From contig NZ_JAUSYC010000001.1 of the NCBI RefSeq assembly GCF_030816485.1, forward strand, positions 1,736,001 to 1,800,000: DNA of 64,000 nucleotides, read 5' to 3'. Every line of letters begins with the position of its first letter. Within the stretch, counting starts at the first letter, position 1. This DNA comes from Arthrobacter sp. B1I2. Lineage in GTDB: Bacteria > Actinomycetota > Actinomycetes > Actinomycetales > Micrococcaceae. The notes under the pieces were generated by a model, which was not told the DNA's origin, ran no database searches, and was given only the letters and a program-made list of their open reading frames with translations. A program made the translations under genes and the position numbers. Positions 44,902-54,484 of this stretch are shown here, piece by piece.

Positions 44902-46706
44902 CGGGTCACTTCCTCAGCCTGGTCTTCCAGTGCCGACAGTTCGGAGTCCAGGTCCCGCGGTTCCGGGTCCAGGCTGGCGATGACGTACCGGTAATGGTGG
45001 TTGCTGGCCAGGAGTTCCGTGTGCGTTCCGACGGCGGTGATGCGGCCGTCCTCGAGCAGGGCCACCCTGTCAGCGAGGGCCACAGTGGACGGCCGATGGG
45101 CCACGATCAGGGTGGTGGTGTCCTTCAGGACCTCGCGGAGCCGCGCCTCCACCAGTTCCTCGGTGTGCACGTCCAGGGCGGACAGCGGATCGTCCAGGAC
45201 AAGGACGCGTGGGCGGGCGGCGATGGCGCGTGCCAGGGCGATCCGCTGGCGCTGTCCGCCGGACAGGCTCAGGCCTTCCTCGCCGATCAACGTGTCCACG
45301 CCCTCGGGCAGGGAGTACGCGAAGTGCGCCTGCGCCACGTCGAGCGCTTCGTCCAGGACCTCCTCGGAGCGGACCGGGGCGCCGAGCAGGACGTTGTCCC
45401 GTACGGAGTTGGAGAAGAGCGTGGTGTCCTCGAAGGCCACGCCCACGACCCTGCGCAGTTCCTCCACGTCGAAGTCCCGGATGTCGATTCCGTCGATGGT
45501 GATTGCACCGCTGGTGACGTCATACAGGCGGGGCACCAGCTGGATCAGCGCGCTTTTGCCGCTGCCGGTGATGCCCACCAGGGCCATCGTTTCACCGGGC
45601 CGGACGTCCAGGTTGATGTCCTTCAGGATTGGCTTATCCGGTGCGTCCTCGAAGGCAAAGGTGGCGTTGTTGAAGTGGAGCGCACCGGCCAGTTCGCTTG
45701 GGTTGCGGGGCTCGGCCGGGCTGGTGATGGTGTTCTCCGTGTCCATAACTTCGTAGTGGCGGTCGACGGCGGTCTTGGCAGTCAGTGCCATGGCCAGGAG
45801 CATGCCGGAGAACTCCACAGGGGAGGCGATGACAGCCGCGGTGGCGAAGAACGCCACCAGGGCACCAATGCTCAGCTGCCCGCTGGCGCACAGCATGACT
45901 CCCACCACCAGCCCGGCTCCCAGCGCGAGCTCGGGAAGCAGGGTGACCACCATGGTGAACGTTGCCTGGTGGCGCGCCTTTTCGATCTCGGTCTGGCGCA
46001 GTTCCTCCGCCTGCTCATTGAAGTTTTCCAGGGCCTCGCGGCTGCGGCCGAATGCCTTGAGCACGCGGATGCCGTGGACCGATTCCTCCACGGTGGTGGC
46101 GAGGTCGCCGGCCTGGTCCTGGCTGCGCCGTGCCACCTTGCTGAACCGGGTGCGGAACCGGAAGCTGTTGATGGTGATGGGAACGGCGGCGGCGAGGAAG
46201 ATCAGGGCCAGCTGCCAGCTCATGGCGAACATGGCCGCGATGCCGATAATCACGGTAAGGGTGGTAACCACCAGCATGATGGCGCCAAAGGCCATCCATC
46301 GGCGCAGGAAGTTGAGGTCCGTCATGGCCCGGGACAGCAGCTGGCCGGAGCCCCACCGGTCGTGGAAGGAGACCGTCAGGTCCTGCAGGTGGTCGTACAG
46401 GGACACCCGCATCCGGGTCTCAACGGTGGTGGCAGGGTTGATGACGAACTGCCGGCGCAGCGCCACCAGTCCCGCTTCGGCGACGCCGAGGACCAGGATC
46501 ACGGCTGCAGAAGTCCAGACCGCGTCCGGGCTGCCCCCTGGCTGCAGAACAGTGTTGACCAGGACCCTCAACACCTGGGGGATGGTCAGGGCCACGATGC
46601 TGGCCAGGAGAGCGCAAAGGAGCCCCAGCAGGAGCCTGGGGATGATCGGCCGGACGTGCGGATAAAGACGGCTGATGGATCGAAAAAATGGAGTCTGCTT
46701 GGCCAT
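44898..46706 (-). CDS. ABC exporter half, partner subunit
   Basis: The 602-residue protein has the same layout as its partner. Walker A is [20 protein letters not shown] near 375, the signature [18 protein letters not shown] near 475 and Walker [20 protein letters not shown] near 497. In this subunit the residue after Walker B is Asp (LDDP) rather than Glu, which often marks the degenerate site of a heterodimeric exporter. That fits pairing with the downstream subunit, whose motif reads LDEAT. An inverted repeat, GTAGTT-N9-AACTAC, lies upstream. Confidence 0.9.
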   Translation of the reverse strand: MAKQTPFFRSISRLYPHVRPIIPRLLLGLLCALLASIVALTIPQVLRVLVNTVLQPGGSPDAVWTSAAVILVLGVAEAGLVALRRQFVINPATTVETRMRVSLYDHLQDLTVSFHDRWGSGQLLSRAMTDLNFLRRWMAFGAIMLVVTTLTVIIGIAAMFAMSWQLALIFLAAAVPITINSFRFRTRFSKVARRSQDQAGDLATTVEESVHGIRVLKAFGRSREALENFNEQAEELRQTEIEKARHQATFTMVVTLLPELALGAGLVVGVMLCASGQLSIGALVAFFATAAVIASPVEFSGMLLAMALTAKTAVDRHYEVMDTENTITSPAEPRNPSELAGALHFNNATFAFEDAPDKPILKDINLDVRPGETMALVGITGSGKSALIQLVPRLYDVTSGAITIDGIDIRDFDVEELRRVVGVAFEDTTLFSNSVRDNVLLGAPVRSEEVLDEALDVAQAHFAYSLPEGVDTLIGEEGLSLSGGQRQRIALARAIAARPRVLVLDDPLSALDVHTEELVEARLREVLKDTTTLIVAHRPSTVALADRVALLEDGRITAVGTHTELLASNHHYRYVIASLDPEPRDLDSELSALEDQAEEVTR

Positions 46707-46733
46707 GCCCGCTTCTCAAGCTCTAAATCGAAT

Positions 46734-46754
46734 GTAGTTTCCTCTAGCAACTAC
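46734..46754. promoter_or_regulatory. Inverted repeat upstream of the ABC exporter
   Basis: GTAGTT (46734-46739) and AACTAC (46749-46754) flank nine bases, 28-48 bp before the exporter start. MarR-type regulators often bind such sites in front of paired exporters, but no MarR gene is adjacent. Confidence 0.4.
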
Positions 46755-46901
46755 CCTATGCCATGGCGTGAGACGGTTCACAGTAGTCATGGCGCCCGCC
46801 GACTGCTTGCCCAGTTATTGCAGACCGTAATCCCGCTTGCCCTATCAGATCTGGTCCCTAAACCCCGGTTATGACAACCACATCTGATGGAGCAACAGGG
46901 G

Positions 46902-47846
46902 TCAGTTGCGGGAGGTAAGGGTCAGCAGGACGGCCTCGGGTTTGCAGGCGATCCTTACCGGGGCGAAGCGCGAGGTGCCGATGCCGCCTGAGACGTTGAC
47001 CGGCGTCGTGCTTCCGTTGCTTGACCAGTCGTTGAGGCCTTTTGCACGCCAGGTGGGAAGGTCGCAGTTGGCGACGACGGCGCCGTACCCGGGGATGCAC
47101 AACTGGCCGCCGTGCGTGTGGCCAGCCAGCAGGAGGTCCGCTCCGCTTTCGGTGAAGTGGTCCAGCACCCGCTGGTAGGGGGCGTGGATGACGGCAACCC
47201 GAAGATGGTCATTCGCGTCCTGGCTGACCGTTCCGCGCGGCCAGCCGGCATACCGCTCCCGGTTCAGGTGCGGGTCATCGACGCCCGAGAAGTCGAAGCG
47301 CATGCCGTTGAGGACCAATGACTGGTGGCGGTTGGTCAGGTCCACCCAGCCACTCATGCCGAAGCCCGAGCGCAGGCGCGGCCAGTCGAGGGCAACCGGC
47401 TTGGGCTTCGCCCTGGATGGTCCAAGCAAGTAGGACGCAGGGTTCTTCGGGCTGGGCGCGAAGTAGTCGTTGGAGCCCGGGACAAAGACGCCGGGGAACT
47501 GCAGCAGCGGCTTCAAGGCATCCAGCAGCGGGTCCACGGCCTTGACGTGGCTGAGGTTGTCGCCGGTGTTGACCACCAGGTCCGGCCGTAGGTCCGCCAG
47601 CGACCCAAGCCAGTCCGCTTTCTTCTTCTGTCCGGGCACGAAATGGATATCGCTCAGGTGCAGAATCCGAAAAGGGGCCCGGCCCGGCGGCAGGATGGCC
47701 AGGGTTTCCTCGCGAAGGACGAACTGGTTCTTCTCCCACAGGCCGTAGCCGAACGCAGCCATCCCGGCCGCGGTGCCGGCGCCGGCAGTGACGGCAAAGC
47801 CGCGCCCGATTGCGCGGGCGCGGCTTGCCAGGCTATCGATGCTCAT
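46902..47846 (-). CDS. Metallophosphoesterase, membrane-anchored
   Basis: The 314-residue protein has an N-terminal hydrophobic stretch, GFAVTAGAGTAAGMAAFGYG, then a calcineurin-type phosphoesterase domain. The metal motifs are LHLSDIHFVPG near residue 62, VNTGDNLSH near 92, GSNDYF near 122, and LLAGHTHGGQLCIPGYGAV near 240. Similar YkuE-like proteins act on lipid-linked or nucleotide phosphates, but the substrate is unknown. It begins six bases after the PBP stop and forms an operon with it. Confidence 0.87.
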   Translation of the reverse strand: MSIDSLASRARAIGRGFAVTAGAGTAAGMAAFGYGLWEKNQFVLREETLAILPPGRAPFRILHLSDIHFVPGQKKKADWLGSLADLRPDLVVNTGDNLSHVKAVDPLLDALKPLLQFPGVFVPGSNDYFAPSPKNPASYLLGPSRAKPKPVALDWPRLRSGFGMSGWVDLTNRHQSLVLNGMRFDFSGVDDPHLNRERYAGWPRGTVSQDANDHLRVAVIHAPYQRVLDHFTESGADLLLAGHTHGGQLCIPGYGAVVANCDLPTWRAKGLNDWSSNGSTTPVNVSGGIGTSRFAPVRIACKPEAVLLTLTSRN

Positions 47847-47852
47847 GCGCGT

Positions 47853-50195
47853 TTAGCCGTTTCCTTTTCCGTTGCCGTTACTGTTCCCGTTGCTGCTGGG
47901 TGCAGGGGCAGGGGCCGGGGCCGGCGCCTGGGTAGCGGGAGCCTGCGTTGCCTGCGGGGCCGGGGCGGGAGCCTGGGTTGACTGCGGAGCGGTGGTGGCG
48001 GGGGTGGTGTTCCGGGTGGTTCCGTTGATCATGTTGCTTGGCGGCGCGGGGAAGGGATTGGTTCCATAGGCGGGAGCGACCTTGGCCATGTAGGTGGAGA
48101 ACATGGGGCCGGCGATCATGTAGCCGTCAATGCCCTCGTAAAACTTTCCGTTGACAGTGATGTTCTGTCCCGCGCGGTCCTGGGCACCCAGCGGATCGCC
48201 GAACCAGGCGGCGGTGGCAAGGCCGGTGGTGTGGCCAACAACCCAGGTGGACCCGTTGTTGTTTGACGTACCGGTCTTGGCACCAATGGGGAAGCTGGTG
48301 GTCGTGGAAATCCGCGGCCGGATCAACGAACCCGAACCCCGGTTCAGGACTTCCTGCAGCGCATAGTTCACACCTCGGGCAACCTCTGGCTTGATGGCGT
48401 CGCGGCAACTGCTGGTCTGCGCGGGCAGTTGCTTTCCGGTGGCGTCCGTAACCGAGGAGATGGCGATCGGTTCGCAGTACTTGCCGTCGTTGGCGAACGT
48501 GGCAAATGCGCTGGCCATAGTCAGCGGCGCGGTCTGGGTGGAACCCAGCAGGTTGCCCAGGGTCATCATGTTCACCTTGGGGTTCGGCTCGCTGCCGTCA
48601 GCTGAGGGCAAACCGCTGTGCAGCCCTACGGCATCCACGATCTTCTGGATACCGCAGAAGTCCAGCTGCGCGGCCGAGGCGAACGTCACGGTGTTGATGG
48701 AGTTGTAGAGGCCCTCCAGGACGGTCAAGGGACGGTACCACTTGGTCTCAGCGTTCTGCAGGTCATCGGCCGCGTCCAGGCCTGCGTTCTTCTGCGCCGT
48801 ACTGTAGGCGCCCTGTACCTTGCCGCAGGTGTTCCGCCAGGGGTAGCCCACCGGGTAGACGCGCTGGGCTGCGTTGACCACGGTGTTCATGGTCTTGCCC
48901 TCGTTAAGCCACTCGGCAAACGTGAACGGCTTCATGGTGGACCCGGGCTGGGCGCCGCCCATGCCGTTGAGGTCGTTGCCGTCCTTATCCAGCTTGTCCA
49001 CGTTGAAGTTCAGCTGCGAGTCAAAGCCCTGGCCAGGCAGGAACGTGGTGTTCTGGGCCATGGAGATGATCTTGCCGGTGCCGGGCTGCACGGATACCAT
49101 CGCCGCGCCCCACTTGTCCGGGTTGGCGCCGGCGGCGGCGTTGGCCTGCTCCTGGGCGGCCGCCTGGGCGCTCGGATCGAGTGTGGTGGTAATGGTCAGG
49201 CCGCCACCGTAGATGAGCCGCTGCCGTTCCTTCACGTCCGCTCCGTAAGCCGAATTGTTCTCCAGCAGGTGCAGGATGTAGTCGCAGAAGTACGGGGCAG
49301 AGGCCGCGTAGGCGCAGCCCTGCTTGGGCTGGGTGACCTTGGGCTCCACCGGGGTGGCTACGGCGGCATCGTGCTCCGCCTGGGTGATCTTGTTCTGGTT
49401 AAGCATCAGTCCCAGCACCAGGTCCCGGCGCTGCTTGGACTTCTCCGGATTCGTGATGGGGTCAAAGGCGGAGGGACTGTTCACCAGGCCGGCCAGGAGC
49501 GCTGCCTGCGGCAGGGTCAGATCCTTTGAGGTGGTGCTGAAGAAGTACCGGGAAGCGGCCTCAATGCCATATGCGTCACGGTTGAAGAACACGATGTTCA
49601 GGTAGCCCTCAAGGATCTGGTCCTTGCTGAACTCCTTCTCCAGGGCGATGGCAAGCTTCATTTCGCGCAGCTTGTCGCCCACGCCCTTGTTGACACCGTT
49701 GAGCTTGATCTGGTCCTCTTCGCCCGCGGCCGCGAGGTTCGAGTTGAGCACGTTGTTGACGTACTGCTGCGTGATGGTGGAGGCGCCCTGCTTGTTGCCG
49801 CTCGCAGTGGCGACCAGTGCACGCAGGATGCCGGTGGTGTCAACGCCGCCGTGATCGTAGAACCTGCTGTCCTCGACGGCGATGATGGCTTTCTTCATGT
49901 TCGGCGAAATTTGGTCCAGCGGAACCTTGGTGCGGTTCTCCGTGTAGACGTTGGCGATCTCGCTGCCGTCCGCAGCCAGGATCCGGGTGGTCTGGCTCGG
50001 GGGATCAACCTTCAGTTCCGCCGGAAGGGAGTCGAAAAAGTCGATGGAACCGCTTGCCGCACTGCCGGAGACGGCCGCCGCGGGGACCAGCAGGCCCGCC
50101 ACGAGGACACCGCAAATCGCGCTCACACCAAGGAAAAGAAGAATCTTACCCAGTGTGGTGGCAGTGTCGAATAAGGGGTTGTTGCGAGTCGCCAT
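47853..50195 (-). CDS. Class A penicillin-binding protein (glycosyltransferase/transpeptidase)
   Basis: The 780-residue bifunctional enzyme polymerises and cross-links peptidoglycan. A membrane helix lies near residues 18-42. The GT51 domain has EDSRFYDHGGVD near 108, GASTITQQYVNNVL near 135 and EFSKDQILEGYLN near 185. The transpeptidase has SxxK as GSTMKPF near 430, SIN in YNSINTVTF near 520, and KTG in IGAKTGTSNNN near 655. A Pro/Ala/Thr/Gln-rich tail of about 60 residues ends the chain. The ATG at 50195 is chosen; the longer open frame upstream overlaps the divergent DUF4177 gene and has no conserved sequence. Confidence 0.93.
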   Translation of the reverse strand: MATRNNPLFDTATTLGKILLFLGVSAICGVLVAGLLVPAAAVSGSAASGSIDFFDSLPAELKVDPPSQTTRILAADGSEIANVYTENRTKVPLDQISPNMKKAIIAVEDSRFYDHGGVDTTGILRALVATASGNKQGASTITQQYVNNVLNSNLAAAGEEDQIKLNGVNKGVGDKLREMKLAIALEKEFSKDQILEGYLNIVFFNRDAYGIEAASRYFFSTTSKDLTLPQAALLAGLVNSPSAFDPITNPEKSKQRRDLVLGLMLNQNKITQAEHDAAVATPVEPKVTQPKQGCAYAASAPYFCDYILHLLENNSAYGADVKERQRLIYGGGLTITTTLDPSAQAAAQEQANAAAGANPDKWGAAMVSVQPGTGKIISMAQNTTFLPGQGFDSQLNFNVDKLDKDGNDLNGMGGAQPGSTMKPFTFAEWLNEGKTMNTVVNAAQRVYPVGYPWRNTCGKVQGAYSTAQKNAGLDAADDLQNAETKWYRPLTVLEGLYNSINTVTFASAAQLDFCGIQKIVDAVGLHSGLPSADGSEPNPKVNMMTLGNLLGSTQTAPLTMASAFATFANDGKYCEPIAISSVTDATGKQLPAQTSSCRDAIKPEVARGVNYALQEVLNRGSGSLIRPRISTTTSFPIGAKTGTSNNNGSTWVVGHTTGLATAAWFGDPLGAQDRAGQNITVNGKFYEGIDGYMIAGPMFSTYMAKVAPAYGTNPFPAPPSNMINGTTRNTTPATTAPQSTQAPAPAPQATQAPATQAPAPAPAPAPSSNGNSNGNGKGNG

Positions 50196-50232
50196 GTTTT
50201 CCACTTTACCGGCAACGACTACGCTTTCTCTC

Positions 50233-50388
50233 ATGACCAAATGGGAGTACGCGACGATTCCGCTCATTATCCACGCCACAAAGCAGATCCTGGACCAGTG
50301 GGGAGAGGACGGCTGGGAGCTCGTCCAGGTTGTCCCCGGACCTGACGGCAACGGCCTTGTCGCCTACCTCAAGAGGGAGAAGCAGTAG
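50233..50388 (+). CDS. DUF4177-family small protein
   Basis: This 51-residue protein fits DUF4177 in length and pattern: KWEYATIPLI at the start, ILDQWGEDGWELVQVVPGPDG in the middle and YLKREK at the end. The function of the family is unknown. The ATG at 50233 sits at the conserved start (MTKWEYA). It is separated by one base from the RidA-family gene and probably leads a three-gene operon with RidA and NUDIX, divergent from the PBP gene. Confidence 0.82.
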   Translation: MTKWEYATIPLIIHATKQILDQWGEDGWELVQVVPGPDGNGLVAYLKREKQ

Positions 50389-50389
50389 C

Positions 50390-50923
50390 ATGGGCAGCCC
50401 CGCAGAAGCCCAGTCCAGCGCCGCAACGGCGCCGGCGTCCGCCGTAGAGCAGCGCCTCGCTGAACTTGGCATCACCCTCCCGGAGGTCGCCGCTCCGGTG
50501 GCTTCCTACGTACCCGCCGTGGTCTCCGGCAGCCACGTCTACACCTCGGGCCAGCTGCCGTTTATTAAAGGCAAACTCGAAGCTACGGGCAAGGTGTCGG
50601 CCGGTACCGAGGGGTTCGCCGACGAACCCACCGTTTCCCCCGAGGACGCGCAGCGCTACGCAGCGGTGTGTGCTGTCAACGCCCTGGCCGCCGTCAAGAG
50701 CGTCATCGGGGACCTGGACCGGATCACCCGGATCGTGAAGGTTGTGGGATTCGTCTCCTCGGATCCTTCGTTCACGGGCCAGCCGGCCGTCGTCAACGGC
50801 GCCTCGGAACTGCTGGGCCGCGTCCTTGGTGACGCCGGGCAGCACGCACGTTCCGCCGTCGGCGTTGCCGTTCTTCCGCTCGACTCTCCCGTAGAGGTCG
50901 AGCTGATCGCCGAATTCAGCTAA
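50390..50923 (+). CDS. RidA/YjgF family protein
   Basis: The 177-residue protein belongs to the RidA family, which removes reactive enamine/imine intermediates. Matches are SGSHVYTSGQLPFIKG near 46, AQRYAAVCAVNALAAVKSVIG near 87-107, GDLDRITRIVKVVGFVSS near 107 and ARSAVGVAVLPLDSPVEVEL near 155. The active-site arginine of archetypal RidA is found here in the HARSAVG segment. It has an extra N-terminal 20 residues rich in Ala. Its ATG follows the previous stop by one base. Confidence 0.85.
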   Translation: MGSPAEAQSSAATAPASAVEQRLAELGITLPEVAAPVASYVPAVVSGSHVYTSGQLPFIKGKLEATGKVSAGTEGFADEPTVSPEDAQRYAAVCAVNALAAVKSVIGDLDRITRIVKVVGFVSSDPSFTGQPAVVNGASELLGRVLGDAGQHARSAVGVAVLPLDSPVEVELIAEFS

Positions 50924-50936
50924 GACCGGACACCCC

Positions 50937-51848
50937 TTGCCGCATCTCTCACGACGCCTTTTTGCACTTCCCCAGGATCTTGAAGGGGCAGCGCAGAGCT
51001 GGCTCGAACACGGCGAACGGACCCCCAGGGCCGCTCGCTATGCCTCATCAGTGGTTCTCCTGCGTGATTCACCCACTGGTTTGGAGACGTGGCTGGGTTA
51101 CCGGCCCGGCTCTTCGCCGCTGGGTGTCCTGGCATTCCCCGGCGGCTCCCTTGACCCGGCCGACGACGATCCGATGGGTTGGCTTGGCCCCTCACCGCAG
51201 CATTGGGCTGAGCAGATGGGAACGGACGACGTCGGGCTGGCGCGACGCCATGTGGTGGGCGCCATCCGCGAACTCTTCGAAGAAACAGGCGTGCTGCTGG
51301 CCGGGCCGGACATGTCCAGCACGGTCGAGGCCACATCCACGCCCGAGTGGATGCGTGCGCGCATCGCTGTGGCCGACCAGGAGAAGACGCTTGCCCAGGT
51401 GCTGGGCAAGCGCGGCCTCTCCCTGCGCACCGACCTGCTCAAATCCCTCGTCAACTGGCGCAGCCCCGACTTTGCGCACCGCCGGTTCGACACCCGCTAC
51501 TTCGCCGCCACCCTGCCGCTTGGCCAGGAACCCTCGCTGCTCGAAGGCAAGGGCGTGTGGGGCAGGTGGGTCAACGCGGCACAGGTGATCCAGGAACGGA
51601 ATACCACAGCCCTGGGTGACGAGGCGGGCCAGGAGAACACCGTGGGCCGCACCCTGGGTGGACTGCTGGTCCCCGGTTCCGAAATCATGCTCGAGAAGAT
51701 GGCCTCGGCCAACGGCTGCATCGCCTACCTGAGCTACAAGCGCAAGCCCCATGTATATCAGCCCACCCTGGTTGAAGAGGACGGCAAGCTCATGCTCGAA
51801 GTCGAGGCCGCCAAGACCGTGGCGGGGGACCACCAGCGCGAACGCTGA
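50937..51848 (+). CDS. NUDIX hydrolase
   Basis: The 303-residue protein contains a Nudix box starting near residue 75 and extending over VGAIRELFEETGVLL near 105, which holds the REx2EE metal-binding core. The flanking sequence VVLLRDSPTGLETWLGYRPG and LAFPGGSLDPAD is typical. A long C-terminal region follows, as in MutT-like homologues acting on CoA or larger nucleotide substrates; the substrate is unknown. The start is a TTG at 50937, 13 bases after the RidA stop, since no ATG or GTG precedes the conserved part. It is the last gene of the operon. Confidence 0.83.
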   Translation: MPHLSRRLFALPQDLEGAAQSWLEHGERTPRAARYASSVVLLRDSPTGLETWLGYRPGSSPLGVLAFPGGSLDPADDDPMGWLGPSPQHWAEQMGTDDVGLARRHVVGAIRELFEETGVLLAGPDMSSTVEATSTPEWMRARIAVADQEKTLAQVLGKRGLSLRTDLLKSLVNWRSPDFAHRRFDTRYFAATLPLGQEPSLLEGKGVWGRWVNAAQVIQERNTTALGDEAGQENTVGRTLGGLLVPGSEIMLEKMASANGCIAYLSYKRKPHVYQPTLVEEDGKLMLEVEAAKTVAGDHQRER

Positions 51849-51907
51849 CGGGCCGGGACCCGGAGTAAAATCGTCAACAAAGCCACACCGGGAGCAAGGG
51901 GGCGCCT

Positions 51908-52909
51908 TTGCGCGCAACGGTCAAGGACGTAGCGCGCCTCGCAGGGGTTTCGCCAAAGACGGTCTCGAACGTCATGAACGGCGTTGTCCCGGTCAGCGGT
52001 CCCACCAGGTTCAGGGTGGAACAGGCCATGGCGGAACTGGATTACGTTCCCAACCTATCTGCCCGGGGATTGCGCAACGGCAGGTCGGGTGTGATCGCCC
52101 TGGCCTTGCCCGATTTGGCGACCCCCTACTCGGCGGAGATCGCGCACAGCGTCGTGGAAGTAGCCCACGAGCAGGGGTGGAGCGTACAGATCGAGGAGAC
52201 GGGGTCCGATCCCGCCCGCGAATACGAACTGATGTCCCGGGCACGGTCCAACCTGGTTGACGGGCTCATCCTCAACCCGGTGGTACTGGACGAGAGTGCC
52301 GTCAAAGTAGGGGTTTCCCTCCCCCCGGTGGTCCTGCTGGGCGAAGTGTCCCAAAAACTGGCTGACCGTGTATGGGTGGACAGTGTGGCGGCAGCCCGCG
52401 ACATGACGCTGGCACTCGCCAGGACCGGCAGGCGGCGTATTGCCGTGCTGGGAGCCGCGGAAGGCCGGGGTTCGGCGGCAGCCCTCCTCCGTACCCGTGG
52501 TTACCAGGCCGCACTTGAAGAACTTGGCATTGCCTTTGATGACTCATTGATCATCCCCTGCGAAAAGTGGAGCCCGGACACGGCAGCGAAAGCACTGTCC
52601 AGCTACCTGGACTCCCAGCCGCTTCCCGAGGCACTGTTCTGCTTCACCGACTCCATGGCCATCGGCGCGCTCAGTGTGCTGTGGAAGCGTGGCATCAGGG
52701 TTCCGGACGACGTGGCCGTTGCCGGTTTCGACGATATTGCCGACGCACAGTACGCGGTGCCGTCGCTGACAACCGTGTCCTTCGACAAGCGCCAGGTGGC
52801 GGGCGAGGCCTTGCGCCTCCTTACCGAGCGCATGGGCGACCGCGGGGGCCCGCAGAAGGTAGTCGCCATCGACTACAAGGTTGTGGAACGGCAGAGTACG
52901 TCCTCCTAG
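51908..52909 (+). CDS. LacI-family transcriptional regulator of the arabinoside operon
   Basis: The 333-residue protein has a LacI helix-turn-helix at residues 3-24 (TVKDVARLAGVSPKTVSNVM), the hinge VPNLSARGLRNGRSG near 46-60, and a periplasmic-binding-like effector domain with ALFCFTDSMAIGALSVLW near 235 and VAVAGFDDIADAQYAVPSLT near 265. It begins at a TTG with AAGGGG upstream. It lies directly before the ABC and arabinofuranosidase genes and a matching palindrome, so it probably represses that operon in the absence of an arabinose-type sugar. Confidence 0.88.
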   Translation: MRATVKDVARLAGVSPKTVSNVMNGVVPVSGPTRFRVEQAMAELDYVPNLSARGLRNGRSGVIALALPDLATPYSAEIAHSVVEVAHEQGWSVQIEETGSDPAREYELMSRARSNLVDGLILNPVVLDESAVKVGVSLPPVVLLGEVSQKLADRVWVDSVAAARDMTLALARTGRRRIAVLGAAEGRGSAAALLRTRGYQAALEELGIAFDDSLIIPCEKWSPDTAAKALSSYLDSQPLPEALFCFTDSMAIGALSVLWKRGIRVPDDVAVAGFDDIADAQYAVPSLTTVSFDKRQVAGEALRLLTERMGDRGGPQKVVAIDYKVVERQSTSS

Positions 52910-53002
52910 CTTCCGGCAGCTCATCGCAATCTTGGGGCAGGCCGTTAATCGAGACAATCAACTCAGTTTGCGAACGCTAACAATTCTCCATTGCGATAGT
53001 CA

Positions 53003-53016
53003 TTACATCGATGTAA
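53003..53016. promoter_or_regulatory. LacI-type operator upstream of the ABC operon
   Basis: TTACATCGATGTAA is a perfect 14-bp palindrome with the central CG typical of LacI-family sites. It lies between the LacI gene and the sugar-binding protein, 109 bp before the latter. A second partial palindrome, GCGAACGC at 52970-52977, is also nearby. Confidence 0.6.
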
Positions 53017-53124
53017 CGTGAGACCTGCGTCACAGCGGAAGCTGCTGCAGGCAGAGAAGCATGCAGCAGCAAGAGCCTGCGGCGTGGGAATGACTTTCAG
53101 CGGACCCATCCAAAGGAGTGACGG

Positions 53125-54459
53125 GTGAAGCAGTTTGATTTTTTCGAGGGCAGGCAGCTTTCAAGGCGGCAGATGTTGTCGGGAACCGCAGCAATGGGCA
53201 GCGTGTTTGCTGCGGCGGCCCTGGCAGGGTGCGGTGGGAACGCCTCCGCTGCCTCTGTCAGGGACATCCAGTTCTGGCATCTCCTGTCCGGCGGCGACGG
53301 CATCAAGATGCAGGCCATGATCAGCAAGGCGAATGAGGGCAACCCCGGGTTCAAAGTGCACCCGACCGTCCTTGCGTGGGGCCCGCCCTACTACACCAAG
53401 CTGGCCATGGCCTCGGCCGGCGGCCGTCCACCGCAGCTGGCCATCATGCATGCCAGCAGGGTCCCGGGTTATGCGCCCGGTGGACTGATTGACCCTTGGG
53501 ACCTGGACCTGCTGTCCGAACACGGGGTAACAGCGCAGAGCTTTGCCCCGAGGATCTGGGACAAGAGCCAGAACAATGGCAAGGTCTTTTCGATCGCCTT
53601 GGACTCACATCCGTTTGTCATGTTCTACAACCGTGACGTGGCCGGGAAAGCGGGACTGCTTGGCGGCAACGGGCAGTTGCAGGAGGCGCATTCCCCGCAG
53701 GAATTCCTTGCCATGGCCCGGGAAATGCAGAAGGTGACGCAGGCCCACGGGCTGTCCTTTGGGTACCTCGGCAGCGGGTCCCAGATGTGGCGCCTCTTCT
53801 ACACCCTCTACAAGCAGCACGGGGCGGACATGGAGCTCACCCCGGGCAAGCCGATGGTTGCGGACAACGAGGCGGCCATCGAGTCCCTGCAGTTCATGAC
53901 GTCGCTCTTCGACGACACTGTCGCGGCGCAGAGCGGTGATATCAGCACGGGCATTGCCGAATTCGCCCGCGGCGGTTCAGGCATGCTTTTCAGCGGGGTC
54001 TGGGAGCTTCCCACCTTCAAGAAAGCCAAGCTGCCTGTTGATGCCGCCACAATCCCCACGCTTTTCGGGACTCCGGCAGCCTATGCCGACTCGCATTCCT
54101 TTGTGCTTCCCCGGCAGTTGAATGTCGATGAAGGGAAGCGGCGCGACGTCTACAAGTTCGTGAGCGACATCCTCAAGGGCTCGCTGTCCTGGGCCGAGGC
54201 CGGGCATATTCCCGCCTACCAGCCGGTGGTGCAGTCACAGGCCTACCGCGAACTGACGCCGCAAATCCACTATGCCAACGCCGCGGAGATTATCGCGTAC
54301 GACCCGGAGGCCTGGTTCAGCGGGTCGGGCTCCGACTGGCAAACCTACTTCGCCGAGACCGTACAGAACGTACTCCTCGGCCGCGACAAGGCTGCTGATG
54401 GCTGGGATGCCTTCGTGCGGCGCACCAACACCCTGCTTTCCCGTCCCAACCCGGTTTGA
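53125..54459 (+). CDS. Sugar ABC transporter substrate-binding lipoprotein
   Basis: The 444-residue protein has a signal region with twin arginine and a lipobox: SRRQMLSGTAAMG at residues 13-25, then AAALAGCGG, in which Cys near residue 36 would be lipidated. The mature part resembles carbohydrate-binding proteins of the CUT1 type, with IQFWHLLSGGDGIKMQAMI near 48 and an FYNRDVAGKAGLL motif near 168. It begins at a GTG with AAAGGAG upstream and is followed by two permeases. The sugar is inferred to be an arabinoside because of the GH51 gene. Confidence 0.87.
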   Translation: MKQFDFFEGRQLSRRQMLSGTAAMGSVFAAAALAGCGGNASAASVRDIQFWHLLSGGDGIKMQAMISKANEGNPGFKVHPTVLAWGPPYYTKLAMASAGGRPPQLAIMHASRVPGYAPGGLIDPWDLDLLSEHGVTAQSFAPRIWDKSQNNGKVFSIALDSHPFVMFYNRDVAGKAGLLGGNGQLQEAHSPQEFLAMAREMQKVTQAHGLSFGYLGSGSQMWRLFYTLYKQHGADMELTPGKPMVADNEAAIESLQFMTSLFDDTVAAQSGDISTGIAEFARGGSGMLFSGVWELPTFKKAKLPVDAATIPTLFGTPAAYADSHSFVLPRQLNVDEGKRRDVYKFVSDILKGSLSWAEAGHIPAYQPVVQSQAYRELTPQIHYANAAEIIAYDPEAWFSGSGSDWQTYFAETVQNVLLGRDKAADGWDAFVRRTNTLLSRPNPV

Positions 54460-54484
54460 ACCGCCAAGCGACATAGGAGTCCAA

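Noticed and set aside
44889..46874. 661-codon plus-strand frame opposite the ABC exporter
   Set aside because: Walker and signature motifs are on the minus strand; this frame has none.
50196..50351. N-terminal extension of the PBP beyond the ATG at 50195
   Set aside because: It overlaps the divergent DUF4177 gene and lacks a membrane or conserved segment.
53018..53034. GTGA...TCAC as a CRP site upstream of the sugar ABC operon
   Set aside because: The half-sites are separated by eight bases rather than six, so the match is poor.
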